Below, one piece after another: positions 17,556 through 27,105 of a stretch of 64,000 nucleotides of DNA. The notes below the pieces were generated by a model. It ran no database searches, was not told the origin of the DNA, and worked only from the letters and a program-made list of their open reading frames with translations. The translations under genes were made by a program, and so were the position numbers. Positions within the stretch are counted from its first letter, which is position 1. Each line of letters starts with the position of its first letter. The DNA lies in assembly GCA_964574635.1 (NCBI GenBank), contig CAZNOG010000001.1, forward strand, positions 254,027 through 318,026. The letters run 5' to 3'. The DNA comes from CAZNOG01 sp964574635 (GTDB lineage: Bacteria; Bacteroidota; Bacteroidia; Flavobacteriales_D; Cryomorphaceae).

Positions 17556-20500
17556 ATGGATTTTCGGCCATACCATCGGATAGTTCTTTGCCTTTTGCTC
17601 GTTTTTGCCGGCGAAGCGAACGCGCAATTCTACAACGGTTCTGAAAACGAATTCGGTAAAAACCGCGTGCAGTACAGGGATTTTCTGTGGCAGCAGTATC
17701 GGTTCAAGGAGTTCGACACGTACTTCTACGAGGGCGGCCAAGGATTGGCGAGGTTTACCAGCCGCGTGGCGCACAAAAACATCCGCTCCCTGGAAGAGCT
17801 GTTCGATTACCCCATCGGCGACAAAATCCAATTTATCGTATACAACACGCAGAGCGATTTCAAGCAGAGCAATATCGGCTTGTCGGGGCAGGAGGAAGAG
17901 GGCAATATCGGCGGAACCACCCAGCTTGTCGGGTCGAAAGTGTTCGTGTATTTCGAGGGCGATTACCCGAAGTTCGAGCGCAATATCCGCAAGGGCATCG
18001 CTCGCGTGCTGATCAATCAGAAACTCTACGGAGGCAATTGGCGTGACGTGATCAAATCCGCCACCTTGCTCAACCTTCCGGACTGGTACATCGAAGGATT
18101 GGTTTTGTACGCTTCCCACGCGGTGGACGAGAACGCCGAGAACATCATCCGAAGCGGGATCATGACCGGGAAGTTCGAGCGCATCAACCGGTTGGAAGGC
18201 CAAGAAGCCGAGCTCGCGGGGTACGCACTGTGGAAATACGTGGCGGAGGTGTACGGCGAAAACGTCGTGCCGAACATTCTGTACACTTCGGGGGTGAGCC
18301 GAAACATGGAGACCGGTTTTCTCTACGTGCTGGGAAAATCCTTCGAAACCATCAGCAAGGAATTCAACGCGTACTACAGGGGAGAGTATGGTTCCGAGAC
18401 CGTGACCAAGTCGGATTTCGATCTTCGGGAGCTTTCAATGAAAACCAAGAAGAATCGAATTTACACGGCCTACGAAGTGAGTCCCGACGGCCGATACGCC
18501 TTGTACGTCAGCAATATTCTCGGGCAGTACCGCCTCTTTCTCTACGACGTGGAAAAGGGAAAGAGGAAGAAAATCCTCAAGGCCGAACACAAGCTGTTGC
18601 GCATTCCCGACAGGAGTTTTCCGGTGCTGGCTTGGCACCCCTCAGGCCGGGCGTTTTCGTACGTGCGGGAGTGGAGGGGAAAACTCATGTTGACCACGTA
18701 CAACCTCGACACGAAGAAAGAGACCGAACGAGAAATTTTCCACCTCGACAAAGTGCTCTCGATGGAGTACGACCCCGGGGGACAGCGCATGATTTTATCG
18801 GCGGTGGACCAAGGTCAAACCGATTTGTACTTGTACCACTTCATCGGGAATCGCCAAGAGCGCCTGACCAACGACCCGTACGGGGATTTCGATCCGAGTT
18901 TCACCGCGGACGGCAACCGTGTGCTGTTTTCTTCGAACCGACCCGACGACACGTTGAGAACCAACGTAGACCCCTCGGTGTACTACGACAATCGCGACGT
19001 TTACGTGTTCAACCTCCAAACGCGTTCGCCCTACCTCGAGCGCATCACGAACACTCCCGATACCGACGAGCGCCATCCCATGCAGTACCCCGACGGTCGG
19101 TACACGTACACCGCCGACTACCGGGGCACGACCAACCGTTACGTGGCCAAGTACGACAGCGTCATCAGCCGCATCGACACGACGATTCACTACCGTTACT
19201 TCGCGGAATCACAACCCTTGACGGATTACGTCGCCGACATCCACGGTTACCATTCGCACACGCACACCGGGCGCTATGGATTCATGACATACACCGACGG
19301 CCGGTACCGCTTTTTCACGGGGTTGTTTGCCGACGACGACCGCCCGGTGAGCCGTCGGGAAGACGGAGAGGGCGACGAGGCCCCCGACGAAACCGGGGCG
19401 CCCGACCCACAGGGTGCGCCGGAAGTGGAAAACGTGGATATCACCGTCGTGGAACCGCCCGATCGGGAAGGAGGCATAGACCTCGAGAACTACCGCTTCG
19501 AGGGGGAAACCGAAATCACCTACCGCCGGGAAACGGTGCGGATTACCGAGCTGCCCGGCACGAAAGAGGAATACCGTCCTTCGGAAGCGGGCGTGACGGT
19601 TTTGGATTCGGTGGCCATTTCGGGGGCGAGAAACTACAACCTCAATTTTTCCACCGACAAGGTGCTGGCCCAGCTCGACAACTCCTTTATGTCGGAGTTT
19701 TACCAACCCCTTTCGGGGCCTTCGAATCTCAACCCCGGTTTGGGTGGGTTGATGAAATTCGCGACCAGCGACCTCTTCGAGGATTACAAGATTTCGGGAG
19801 GGTTCAGCATCGCCGGGAATTTCGACAACAACACCGTGATGTTGATGGGCGAAGACCTTTCGGAGCTGATCGATCACCGCACGCAGGTGTTTCGGCAGCA
19901 ATCTCGATTCGCGTCGAATTTCGGCGTCATCGAGTTGGTGAGCTACCAGGTGGCGCACCGCATCAGTAGGCCGGTGAACGAAGTGTTCAGTATTCGACTT
20001 TCGGGAATGTACCGCCACGACAAATACGTTCGTTTGGCGATGGATCGCACCAGCGCCGCATCGACCGATGACACGGAGAATTACGCGGGTTTGAAAGGCG
20101 AGATCGTGTTCGACAACACCCTGCCGATGGGTTTGAACCTCCGTCGGGGTATGCGGTGGAAAGTGTGGACCGAGTACTTCCGCGATCCCTTCAATTTCGA
20201 CCGGGACTTCATGACCATGGGTCTCGACGCCCGCCACTACACCAAGATTCACCGGAATCTGATTTGGGCCAACCGCGTGGCGTGGTCGACCTCGCTGGGA
20301 AAGGAACGCCTGGCGTTTTTCCTCGGGGGAGTGGACAATTGGATCGGTCCCAAGGAAGACAATTCCCTGCCGCTGGCTCCGGACCAGAACTACGTTTTTC
20401 AAACCCGAGGCGGGCCCATGCGCGGATTTTACGCCAATGCGCGGAACGGAAATTCCTTTGCCGTGATCAACTCGGAAATACGGTGGCCGATATTCAGCTA

Positions 20501-20810
20501 TTTGTCGAAGCGCCCGCTCAACAGCGACTTTTTGCAAAACTTTCAGCTGGTTGGATTCTTCGACGTGGGCTCTGCGTGGACGGGGTTAACACCCTATTCG
20601 GAAGACAATTACTTCAACAGCACCATCATCACGCAGGGTAACCTCACGATTGAAATCGAAAACAACCGCAACCCCGTGATTTTCGGGTACGGTGCCGGTG
20701 TGCGCGCGAAGCTCTTGGGATACTTCGTACGCGCCGATTGGGCGCAAGGCATCGACGATGGCCGTGCCCTCGACCCGGTTTTGTACATTTCCCTCGCCAT
20801 GGATTTTTGA
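17556..20810 (+). CDS. TolB-like WD40 propeller protein with C-terminal D15/Omp85-type barrel
   Basis: 1084 residues. A signal peptide (RIVLCLLLVFAGEANAQ) is followed by a peptidase-MA-like region (about 30-270) that lacks HExxH; KGIARVLINQKLYGG stands where the motif would be. PD40/WD40 propeller repeats come next (about 300-600, for example YEVSPDGRYALYVSN, FDPSFTADGNRVLFSSNR). An acidic linker leads into a beta-barrel ending (about 800-1084, LNPGLGGLMKFATSDLFEDY to the terminal phenylalanine of SLAMDF), as expected for outer-membrane insertion. Function unknown; a role in envelope assembly or export is inferred. Its TGA overlaps the next ATG. Confidence 0.82.
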   Translation: MDFRPYHRIVLCLLLVFAGEANAQFYNGSENEFGKNRVQYRDFLWQQYRFKEFDTYFYEGGQGLARFTSRVAHKNIRSLEELFDYPIGDKIQFIVYNTQSDFKQSNIGLSGQEEEGNIGGTTQLVGSKVFVYFEGDYPKFERNIRKGIARVLINQKLYGGNWRDVIKSATLLNLPDWYIEGLVLYASHAVDENAENIIRSGIMTGKFERINRLEGQEAELAGYALWKYVAEVYGENVVPNILYTSGVSRNMETGFLYVLGKSFETISKEFNAYYRGEYGSETVTKSDFDLRELSMKTKKNRIYTAYEVSPDGRYALYVSNILGQYRLFLYDVEKGKRKKILKAEHKLLRIPDRSFPVLAWHPSGRAFSYVREWRGKLMLTTYNLDTKKETEREIFHLDKVLSMEYDPGGQRMILSAVDQGQTDLYLYHFIGNRQERLTNDPYGDFDPSFTADGNRVLFSSNRPDDTLRTNVDPSVYYDNRDVYVFNLQTRSPYLERITNTPDTDERHPMQYPDGRYTYTADYRGTTNRYVAKYDSVISRIDTTIHYRYFAESQPLTDYVADIHGYHSHTHTGRYGFMTYTDGRYRFFTGLFADDDRPVSRREDGEGDEAPDETGAPDPQGAPEVENVDITVVEPPDREGGIDLENYRFEGETEITYRRETVRITELPGTKEEYRPSEAGVTVLDSVAISGARNYNLNFSTDKVLAQLDNSFMSEFYQPLSGPSNLNPGLGGLMKFATSDLFEDYKISGGFSIAGNFDNNTVMLMGEDLSELIDHRTQVFRQQSRFASNFGVIELVSYQVAHRISRPVNEVFSIRLSGMYRHDKYVRLAMDRTSAASTDDTENYAGLKGEIVFDNTLPMGLNLRRGMRWKVWTEYFRDPFNFDRDFMTMGLDARHYTKIHRNLIWANRVAWSTSLGKERLAFFLGGVDNWIGPKEDNSLPLAPDQNYVFQTRGGPMRGFYANARNGNSFAVINSEIRWPIFSYLSKRPLNSDFLQNFQLVGFFDVGSAWTGLTPYSEDNYFNSTIITQGNLTIEIENNRNPVIFGYGAGVRAKLLGYFVRADWAQGIDDGRALDPVLYISLAMDF

Positions 20811-21211
20811 TGAAAATGGACTTCAATACACTTCTCATCCTCATCGCCATCGGATTGTTGGCGGGATTGCTTTCGGGCTTTATCGGCGTGGGCGGCGGCA
20901 TCATCATCGTTCCCGCCTTGGTGTACCTTTTGGGTCTGTCCCAGCACGGTGCACAGGGTACCAGCCTCGTTTTGATGCTGCCGCCCATTGGCATTCTGGC
21001 CGCGTACAATTACTACCGGGCCGGAGAAGTGGACATCCCTTACGCCATCGTCATCGGACTCGCATTTATCGTGGGCGGGTATTTCGGGTCGAAGATTTCC
21101 CTCAAACTCTCCCCTCACGTCGTGAAATTCGTTTTCGGACTGCTCATGCTTTACGTTTCCATTCGGATGATTTGGGCGTCTTACAAAATGTTGATTCCCC
21201 CTTCGAAATGA
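20810..21211 (+). CDS. Half-size TSUP (TauE/SafE-type) membrane protein
   Basis: 133 residues, about half of the usual 240-280. The N-terminal TSUP motif GLLSGFIGVGGGIIIVPALV is present, then three further hydrophobic segments (GTSLVLMLPPIGILAAYN, AIVIGLAFIVGGYFGSK, FVFGLLMLYVSIRMIWA). The family exports sulfite or organosulfonates, or takes up other anions. A single half would need to dimerise. The ATG overlaps the stop of the preceding gene by one base, and its own stop overlaps the next ATG (ATGA), so all three are translationally coupled. Confidence 0.85.
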   Translation: MKMDFNTLLILIAIGLLAGLLSGFIGVGGGIIIVPALVYLLGLSQHGAQGTSLVLMLPPIGILAAYNYYRAGEVDIPYAIVIGLAFIVGGYFGSKISLKLSPHVVKFVFGLLMLYVSIRMIWASYKMLIPPSK

Positions 21212-22401
21212 CCACCGACCGCACACTCATGGAAGAAGCCGCCGCACTGAAGGACACTTTGGTGAAAGACCGTCGGCACATCCACGCACACCCCGAACTT
21301 TCCTACAACGAAGAACAAACGGCGGCCTACGTGGCCCGGCGCTTGGAGGAGATGAACATTCCCTTTCGAACGGGCATCGGAGGTCACGGTGTGGTGGCCA
21401 TCCTCGGCGGCGACAACCACGGCCCGGTGGTGGCGCTCCGCGCAGACATGGACGCCCTTCCCATCCAAGAGGAAAACAAGGCTCCATACGCTTCGAAGAA
21501 CGACGGAGTGATGCACGCCTGCGGCCACGACGCGCATACGGCGTGTTTGCTGGGAGCCGCACGTCTTCTCCGCGACCGCGAGAAGGATTTGCAAGGCACC
21601 GTGAAGTTGATCTTCCAACCCGCCGAAGAGCGACTCCCGGGCGGGGCTTCCATCATGGTGGAGGAAGGGGTGCTCGAAGATCCGGACGTGGAAATCATTA
21701 TCGGCCAGCACGTATTTCCCGATATGGAAGTGGGGCACGTGGGATTCCGGTCGGGGATGTACATGGCTTCGAGCGACGAGGTGTACGTCACCATCAAAGG
21801 CAAGGGCGGACACGGAGGTTTGCCCCATTTCGCCGTCGACCCCGTGTTGATCACCGCGCACTGGATCACCGCGGCACAGCAACTGGTCAGCCGAAGGGCT
21901 TTCGCGGGAATCCCCACCGTGGTCAGTTTCGGCCGTGTAGAGGCTTTAGGCGCGACCAACATCATTCCCGACGAGGTGAAAATCCAAGGCACCATTCGCA
22001 CCATGGACGAAAAGTGGCGGGAAGAATTGCACGGTTTGCTCCGCGATTTGACGACGGGCATGGCGGAATCCATGGGAGGCAGCGCCGAGATTGAAATCAG
22101 GAAGGGGTATCCGGTGTTGGTGAACGATGACCGCGTGACAAAGCGCGCGCGGGCGGTTGCCGAACACTTGTTGGGATCGGACAAGGTCCACGACCTCGAT
22201 ATCCGGATGGCGTCGGAAGACTTCGCGTATTACGCGCAACGGGTGCCGGCTTGTTTTTACCGCATCGGCACGGGCAATGCGGCGAAGAAAATCGGCGCTC
22301 CCCTGCACACCTCACTCTTCGATATCGACGAAGATGCCCTTGTGGTGGGTGCCGCGCTCATGGCCGCCATCGCCGAGGACGCCCTGAAGGCGGAAGGGTA
22401 A
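21208..22401 (+). CDS. M20 family amidohydrolase (IAA-amino acid hydrolase-like)
   Basis: 397 residues. RADMDALPI, HACGHDAHTA (two metal histidines and the bridging cysteine type), QPAEER with the catalytic glutamate, GQHVFPD and the late histidine in APLHTSLFD are all in order. The family hydrolyses N-acyl or amino-acid conjugates in the cytosol, and the substrate is unknown here. The dimerisation domain lies around residues 190-300. It is the last gene of the overlapping three-gene operon. A GH3-type conjugating enzyme is encoded elsewhere in the window, which may be coincidence. Confidence 0.92.
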   Translation: MTTDRTLMEEAAALKDTLVKDRRHIHAHPELSYNEEQTAAYVARRLEEMNIPFRTGIGGHGVVAILGGDNHGPVVALRADMDALPIQEENKAPYASKNDGVMHACGHDAHTACLLGAARLLRDREKDLQGTVKLIFQPAEERLPGGASIMVEEGVLEDPDVEIIIGQHVFPDMEVGHVGFRSGMYMASSDEVYVTIKGKGGHGGLPHFAVDPVLITAHWITAAQQLVSRRAFAGIPTVVSFGRVEALGATNIIPDEVKIQGTIRTMDEKWREELHGLLRDLTTGMAESMGGSAEIEIRKGYPVLVNDDRVTKRARAVAEHLLGSDKVHDLDIRMASEDFAYYAQRVPACFYRIGTGNAAKKIGAPLHTSLFDIDEDALVVGAALMAAIAEDALKAEG

Positions 22402-22425
22402 ATCTCTTGCGTGTCCTAAGCCGAA

Positions 22426-23646
22426 TCAGAATTCCCGGTAGGTCGCAGCCGAGAGAACGGCGGCGTCGCGGAGTGCGTATGCCAAATCGTAAAAACTTTG
22501 GTCTTCGGGATTGGTGAAATCGAACACGAAGAAATTGGAGACGGCGAGAACGGTGACGTCCGAATCGGGGTCGTAGCGCAAGGTGGACAAATAGCTGAGG
22601 TGCGCCCCGTCGTGACCGAATCCGGCGCCGGGGGTGAACGTGAGTCCCAGACCGTACACACCGTGTTGCTCATCCGCGGGCTGCATTTCCTTCATCAATT
22701 CCACGTTTTCCGGTCTTATGCCCGCTTCGCCTGTCAATAAAGAGCGCATCCATCGGGAAATATCCCGGGGAGTTGACACGATCTGCCCTTCGGAAATATG
22801 CGCCGACATGTTGTCCGTACTGGTGTTCACGGGGGGCTCTCCATTCAAATACAGGTAAGAAGGAAGATAGGAACCGGTCATTTCCATGTCGTCGCCAAGC
22901 GCCACACTGTAGGTGTGCGAAAGGTCCAGTGCGTGGATGAAGTTGTGGGTGAGGAAATACGTGAAAGATTCGCCGGACACGAATTCCACGATTTTCCCGA
23001 GGATGTTGTACCCGGTGTTGGAATAGTGAAAAGTCTCGTCGGGGAGGTGATTCACCAGTTGGTAGTCGGCCACCACGCGGACCATTTCGTCGAAGGAGAA
23101 GGTGTGGTCGTTCAATCCCAGCTCGTAGCGGATGTAGTCGATGTAATTTTGGCCTGCGTAGGGTGCGGAAACTTCGGAGGGGATGTCTTGGTTGGTGACG
23201 TCGAACACCCCTGCCCGGTGTTGGAGCAATTGTTTTACGGTGATGTCTTCCGCATTGGGCACGGCCGTATAAGGGTACTCTTGGGGCAGGTACGTCAACA
23301 TGGGGTCATCGATATCCAATTGGCCTTGTTGGTGGAGGAGCATGATGGCCGCCGCGGTAAATGTTTTGGAAATGCTGGCTACGCGGAAGTGCATGTCGTC
23401 GTGCACTTCGGGGGAAATGTTGTTCGACGCCAGATAAGAACCTTTCGGACCCGAAACGCGGATGAAGATTCCGCCGGTATTTTCATGAATGTCCCATTTC
23501 GCTATCAGCTCCTCCGCTACGCTATCGACGATGTGTCCTATCGCGGCCTGCCTGTCGACGGTGGGTTTCGGGGCGTTGTGGTCTTTGTCTTTTTTACAGG
23601 AAACGAAGAGGAATATCAGGCAGAATGCGGCGGAGAAAATTCTCAT
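22426..23646 (-). CDS. Serine hydrolase lipoprotein, class C beta-lactamase/D-Ala carboxypeptidase family
   Basis: 406 residues. FLIFLFVSCKKDKD is a lipoprotein signal with cysteine near residue 17. Catalytic SxxK is SISK in RVASISKTF, the second motif is YSN in HYSNTGYNILG, and the third is HDG in GFGHDGAHLS, replacing KTG as usual for this group. It probably acts on peptidoglycan peptides or on other esters in the periplasm. Convergent with the M20 gene across 24 bases. A perfect -7 element lies upstream. Confidence 0.88.
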   Translation of the reverse strand: MRIFSAAFCLIFLFVSCKKDKDHNAPKPTVDRQAAIGHIVDSVAEELIAKWDIHENTGGIFIRVSGPKGSYLASNNISPEVHDDMHFRVASISKTFTAAAIMLLHQQGQLDIDDPMLTYLPQEYPYTAVPNAEDITVKQLLQHRAGVFDVTNQDIPSEVSAPYAGQNYIDYIRYELGLNDHTFSFDEMVRVVADYQLVNHLPDETFHYSNTGYNILGKIVEFVSGESFTYFLTHNFIHALDLSHTYSVALGDDMEMTGSYLPSYLYLNGEPPVNTSTDNMSAHISEGQIVSTPRDISRWMRSLLTGEAGIRPENVELMKEMQPADEQHGVYGLGLTFTPGAGFGHDGAHLSYLSTLRYDPDSDVTVLAVSNFFVFDFTNPEDQSFYDLAYALRDAAVLSAATYREF

Positions 23647-23678
23647 AATGATCGAAGGGTTCTATTGTTGAGGCGGTC

Positions 23679-23686
23679 AAAAATAA
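23679..23686 (-). promoter_or_regulatory. -7 element for the serine hydrolase gene
   Basis: Read on the minus strand it is TATTTTTG, a perfect TAnnTTTG match, 33 bases before the start codon. The nearest TTTG upstream is only 13 bases away, so the -33 element is not canonical. Confidence 0.5.
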
Positions 23687-23803
23687 AAAAACACCCCACA
23701 AACCGGTATGCGGACGGCGTAGGTATGGAAATACCAAGCGTCGGTGAACCCCTCGAACATCGAGGGCATTAACGATGTTGTGCGTTGAAAACGAGTGGTG
23801 TAA

Positions 23804-26008
23804 TCAGTTGGCGTAGGTGCTCATGAATTTGATGCGCACCAACCGCAACTGGTTTTCGGTATAATCCCCTTCGAATTCTTCGAAAGCCGCGTCGATATCG
23901 TCCGTTTCGGCTTCCATGAAATAGTCCATGATGTCTTCCTGGTCTTCGTCGTCGAGGATGTCGGAGAGGTAATAGTCGATATTGATTTTGGTTCCGCTGC
24001 CCACGATGGCTTCGATTTCGGTAATGACGTCTTCCAGTTCCTTGCCTTTGGCGTCGGCGATGTCTTCCAGTGGCAATTGCCGGTCGATGTTTTGGATAAT
24101 GTGGACTTTCAGGCCGGACTTGTTCACCACCGATTTCACCACCAGGTCATCCGGCCGGTCGATGTCGTTTTCCCTCACGTATTTTTCGATCAGCTCGAGG
24201 AAGGGTTGACCGAATTTTTTGGCTTTTCCGACTCCCACGCCCACGATGTGTGAAAGCTCCTCCATGGTAATGGGATAGCGTGTGGCCATCTCGTGGAGGG
24301 AGGGATCTTGGAAGATCACGAATTTGGGCATGCCCACTTTTTGGGACACTTCTTTCCTGAGGGCGTCGAGCATTTTGAATAGCGCGGCGTCGGTTGCGGT
24401 GCTTCCCGCGTTGCGCGCTTCGTTGTCTTCGTCCACGTCGGTGTAGTCGTGCTCTTTAATGAGCATAAAAGAAGTGGGTTTTTTGAGGAATTCTTCTCCT
24501 TCGGGGGTGATTTTCAGCACGCCGTACGATTCGATTTCTTTTCGAAGCAAACCGCGGATCACCGCTTGTCGAATCACGCTGTTCCAGAATTTTCGGTCTT
24601 CGTGCGCACCCTCGCCGAAGGTTTCGCATTTGTGATCCTGGTAGGTTTTCACGTCCGTCGATTCTTCTCCGGTCAGCACGTCGAGGATGTGGTCCGAGCG
24701 GTGGCGCTCCTTGGTTTCCTTGATGCATTCCAGCAGCAGGGCCACTTCGTCCATTCCCTCGTATTGTTCGTTGGGGTGCCTGCAGTTGTCGCACATCTCG
24801 TTGCAGTCGTCGGCGTCGAAATACTCGCCGAAATAGTGGAGGATGAATTTCCTGCGGCACATGCTGGCCTCGGAGTACGACACGATTTCGTGGAGCAACT
24901 GACGGCCGATTTCCATTTCCGACACGTGTTTGCCGTGGAGGAACTTCTCGAGCTTTTCGATGTCCTTGTATCGGTAGAAGGCCAAGCAGTGACCTTCGCC
25001 TCCGTCTCGGCCGGCGCGTCCGGTTTCCTGGTAATAGCTTTCGATGCTCTTGGGAATGTCGTGGTGCACCACGAAGCGCACGTCGGGCTTGTCGATGCCC
25101 ATTCCGAATGCGATGGTCGCCACGATGACTTCCGCTTCTTCGTTGAGGAAAGCGTCTTGGTGTCTGCTTCTGGTCGTGGCGTCCATTCCCGCGTGGTAGG
25201 GAAGGGCTTTGATGCCGTTGACCTGCAGGGATTCTGCAATTTCTTCCACCTTTTTCCTGCTCAGGCAGTAGACGATGCCCGTTTTCCCCGCCTTGGACTT
25301 GACGAATTTGATGATTTCCCGGGTGACGTCCTTTTTGGGACGCACTTCGTAGTACAGGTTGGGGCGGTTGAAAGAGTCTTTGAATACGTTGGCCTCGGTC
25401 ATGCCGAGGATCTTGCGGATGTCTTGCTGTACTTTTTCCGTGGCCGTGGCGGTCAGCGCGATGATGGGCGCCTCGGCGATATCGCCGATGATGGTTCTCA
25501 GGCGACGGTATTCCGGTCGGAAGTCGTGCCCCCATTCCGAGATGCAGTGCGCTTCGTCGATGGCGTAGAAGGATATTTCCGCTTCACGCAGGAAGTCGAT
25601 GTATTCTTGCTTGGTGAGGCTCTCTGGAGCCATGTACAAGAGTTTGGTGGCGCCGCTCAGCACGTCGTCTTTGACGCGTTGCACTTCGGATTTGTTGAGC
25701 GAAGAATTGAGGAAGTGCGCCACACCGGGATTTTCGCTCACGGCTCTCAGTACGTCGACTTGGTTTTTCATCAACGCGATCAGCGGCGACACGACGATGG
25801 CCGTGCCGGGCGACATCAGAGCCGGTAATTGGTAACACAGTGATTTTCCGCCCCCTGTGGGCATGATGACGAAAGTGTGCTCACCATTCAAGACACTTTC
25901 GATGATTTTTTCCTGTTGACCTTTGAAGCTGTTGAATCCAAAATATTTGGTCAGAGCCTCTTTGGGAGTAACGGTATCCGTGATCATTTCAGATAGATTC
26001 AAAGACAC
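23804..26008 (-). CDS. recQ: ATP-dependent DNA helicase RecQ
   Basis: 734 residues. Helicase motifs: Walker A MPTGGGKSL, DEAH in AIDEAHCISEWGHDFRP, ALTATATEK, and motif VI QETGRAGRDG. The zinc-binding cysteines are in ASMCRRKFILHYFGE and CNEMCDNC. A winged-helix region follows, then an HRDC domain (about 560-620, MEELSHIVGVGVGKAKKFG). The acidic C-terminal extension of about 100 residues (DDEDQEDIMDYFMEAETDDID) goes beyond the E. coli protein. It unwinds DNA in recombination repair. Confidence 0.95.
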   Translation of the reverse strand: MSLNLSEMITDTVTPKEALTKYFGFNSFKGQQEKIIESVLNGEHTFVIMPTGGGKSLCYQLPALMSPGTAIVVSPLIALMKNQVDVLRAVSENPGVAHFLNSSLNKSEVQRVKDDVLSGATKLLYMAPESLTKQEYIDFLREAEISFYAIDEAHCISEWGHDFRPEYRRLRTIIGDIAEAPIIALTATATEKVQQDIRKILGMTEANVFKDSFNRPNLYYEVRPKKDVTREIIKFVKSKAGKTGIVYCLSRKKVEEIAESLQVNGIKALPYHAGMDATTRSRHQDAFLNEEAEVIVATIAFGMGIDKPDVRFVVHHDIPKSIESYYQETGRAGRDGGEGHCLAFYRYKDIEKLEKFLHGKHVSEMEIGRQLLHEIVSYSEASMCRRKFILHYFGEYFDADDCNEMCDNCRHPNEQYEGMDEVALLLECIKETKERHRSDHILDVLTGEESTDVKTYQDHKCETFGEGAHEDRKFWNSVIRQAVIRGLLRKEIESYGVLKITPEGEEFLKKPTSFMLIKEHDYTDVDEDNEARNAGSTATDAALFKMLDALRKEVSQKVGMPKFVIFQDPSLHEMATRYPITMEELSHIVGVGVGKAKKFGQPFLELIEKYVRENDIDRPDDLVVKSVVNKSGLKVHIIQNIDRQLPLEDIADAKGKELEDVITEIEAIVGSGTKINIDYYLSDILDDEDQEDIMDYFMEAETDDIDAAFEEFEGDYTENQLRLVRIKFMSTYAN

Positions 26009-26174
26009 CCGTGGAATGGGTGGATGAAAAGTAGATATGTTTTTGGGTTCAAGTAACCGTCAATGTACGGTTTTTAACGATACCCGGCAAGGGTCTTTAC
26101 GTCAAGTTAACACTTTTCGTTTCCGTGGAAAAGCCTTGCGAAGATAAGCCGTTCAAACTACAAAGTAAAACGGA

Positions 26175-26203
26175 TTTACACGTGTCGAATTGTATTAGTT
26201 TTG
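26175..26203 (+). promoter_or_regulatory. Candidate tatC promoter
   Basis: TAGTTTTG at 26196-26203 is a perfect -7 element, 30 bases before the ATG. TTTA at 26175 stands 17 bases upstream as a weak -33 element. Confidence 0.5.
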
Positions 26204-26233
26204 CAGACTTCACAGAAGGTTCGGAGCCTACGG

Positions 26234-27049
26234 ATGAGCGATCCCAATAAAATGTCTTTTTTGGAGCACCTCGAGGAGTTGAGGTGGCGCGTGGTGCGTT
26301 CTCTGGTCGCCATTGTGCTGGTGGCGATATTGGCGTTCATCTTTAAAGGCGTGGTCTTCGACGTGTTTATTTTGGCCCCCAAAGACCCCGACTTCATCAC
26401 ATACCGGTTTTTTTGCGCTTTGTCGCACCGCTTGGGGTTGAGCGATGCCTTTTGCTTGTCCACGACCTTCCAATTGCAAAACATCGATATGAGCGGGCAG
26501 TTTACGTCCCACATCATGGTGTCCATCGTCACGGGCATCGTCGTGGCTTTCCCGTACGTGTTTTATCAATTTTGGTCATTCGTGGCGCCCGGTTTGAAGG
26601 CTTCGGAGAAAAGCACCGCGAGGGGAGCCGTGTTGGCCACTTCGGTGTTGTTCTTCCTGGGGGTGGCTTTCGGGTATTTGCTGATCGCGCCTTTGTCGGT
26701 GCAATTCTTGGGCAATTACAGTGTAAGTGAACAAGTCGAGAACATCATCCGTTTGAATTCCTTCATCAGCATCGTGACCATGACAAGCCTTTCGGGCGGG
26801 ATCGTATTCCAACTGCCCATCGTGATTTATTTCTTGGCGGAACTCGGTTTGGTCACCCCGCAAGTGCTGCGCAAGTACCGCCGCCACGCCATCGTGGGAG
26901 TTTTGATTATCAGTGCGGTCATTACACCCCCGGATATTTCCAGTCAGATTTTGGTTTCCTTGCCGCTCATCCTCTTGTACGAGGTGAGCATATACATCGC
27001 CAAAATCGTCACGTTGAGAAAGGAGCGCAGGGCGAAATCCCCCGCTTGA
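26234..27049 (+). CDS. tatC: Twin-arginine translocase subunit TatC
   Basis: 271 residues, six hydrophobic segments. The cytoplasmic N-terminus MSFLEHLEELRWRVVRS contains the HLEELR motif with the glutamate that receives the twin-arginine signal. VSIVTGIVVAFPYVFYQFWSF and the later SPPD-like ITPPDISSQIL are also typical. It is the receptor of the Tat pathway for folded proteins in the inner membrane. ATG 26234 is used because family sequence begins there. TatA/B are not in the window. The region between 26009 and 26233 holds only promoters as far as I can see. Confidence 0.95.
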   Translation: MSDPNKMSFLEHLEELRWRVVRSLVAIVLVAILAFIFKGVVFDVFILAPKDPDFITYRFFCALSHRLGLSDAFCLSTTFQLQNIDMSGQFTSHIMVSIVTGIVVAFPYVFYQFWSFVAPGLKASEKSTARGAVLATSVLFFLGVAFGYLLIAPLSVQFLGNYSVSEQVENIIRLNSFISIVTMTSLSGGIVFQLPIVIYFLAELGLVTPQVLRKYRRHAIVGVLIISAVITPPDISSQILVSLPLILLYEVSIYIAKIVTLRKERRAKSPA

Positions 27050-27105
27050 CCGGAAATGAACAGATATAGACGTACGACATAACCAAAACGCGCATCACCC
27101 CTCCT

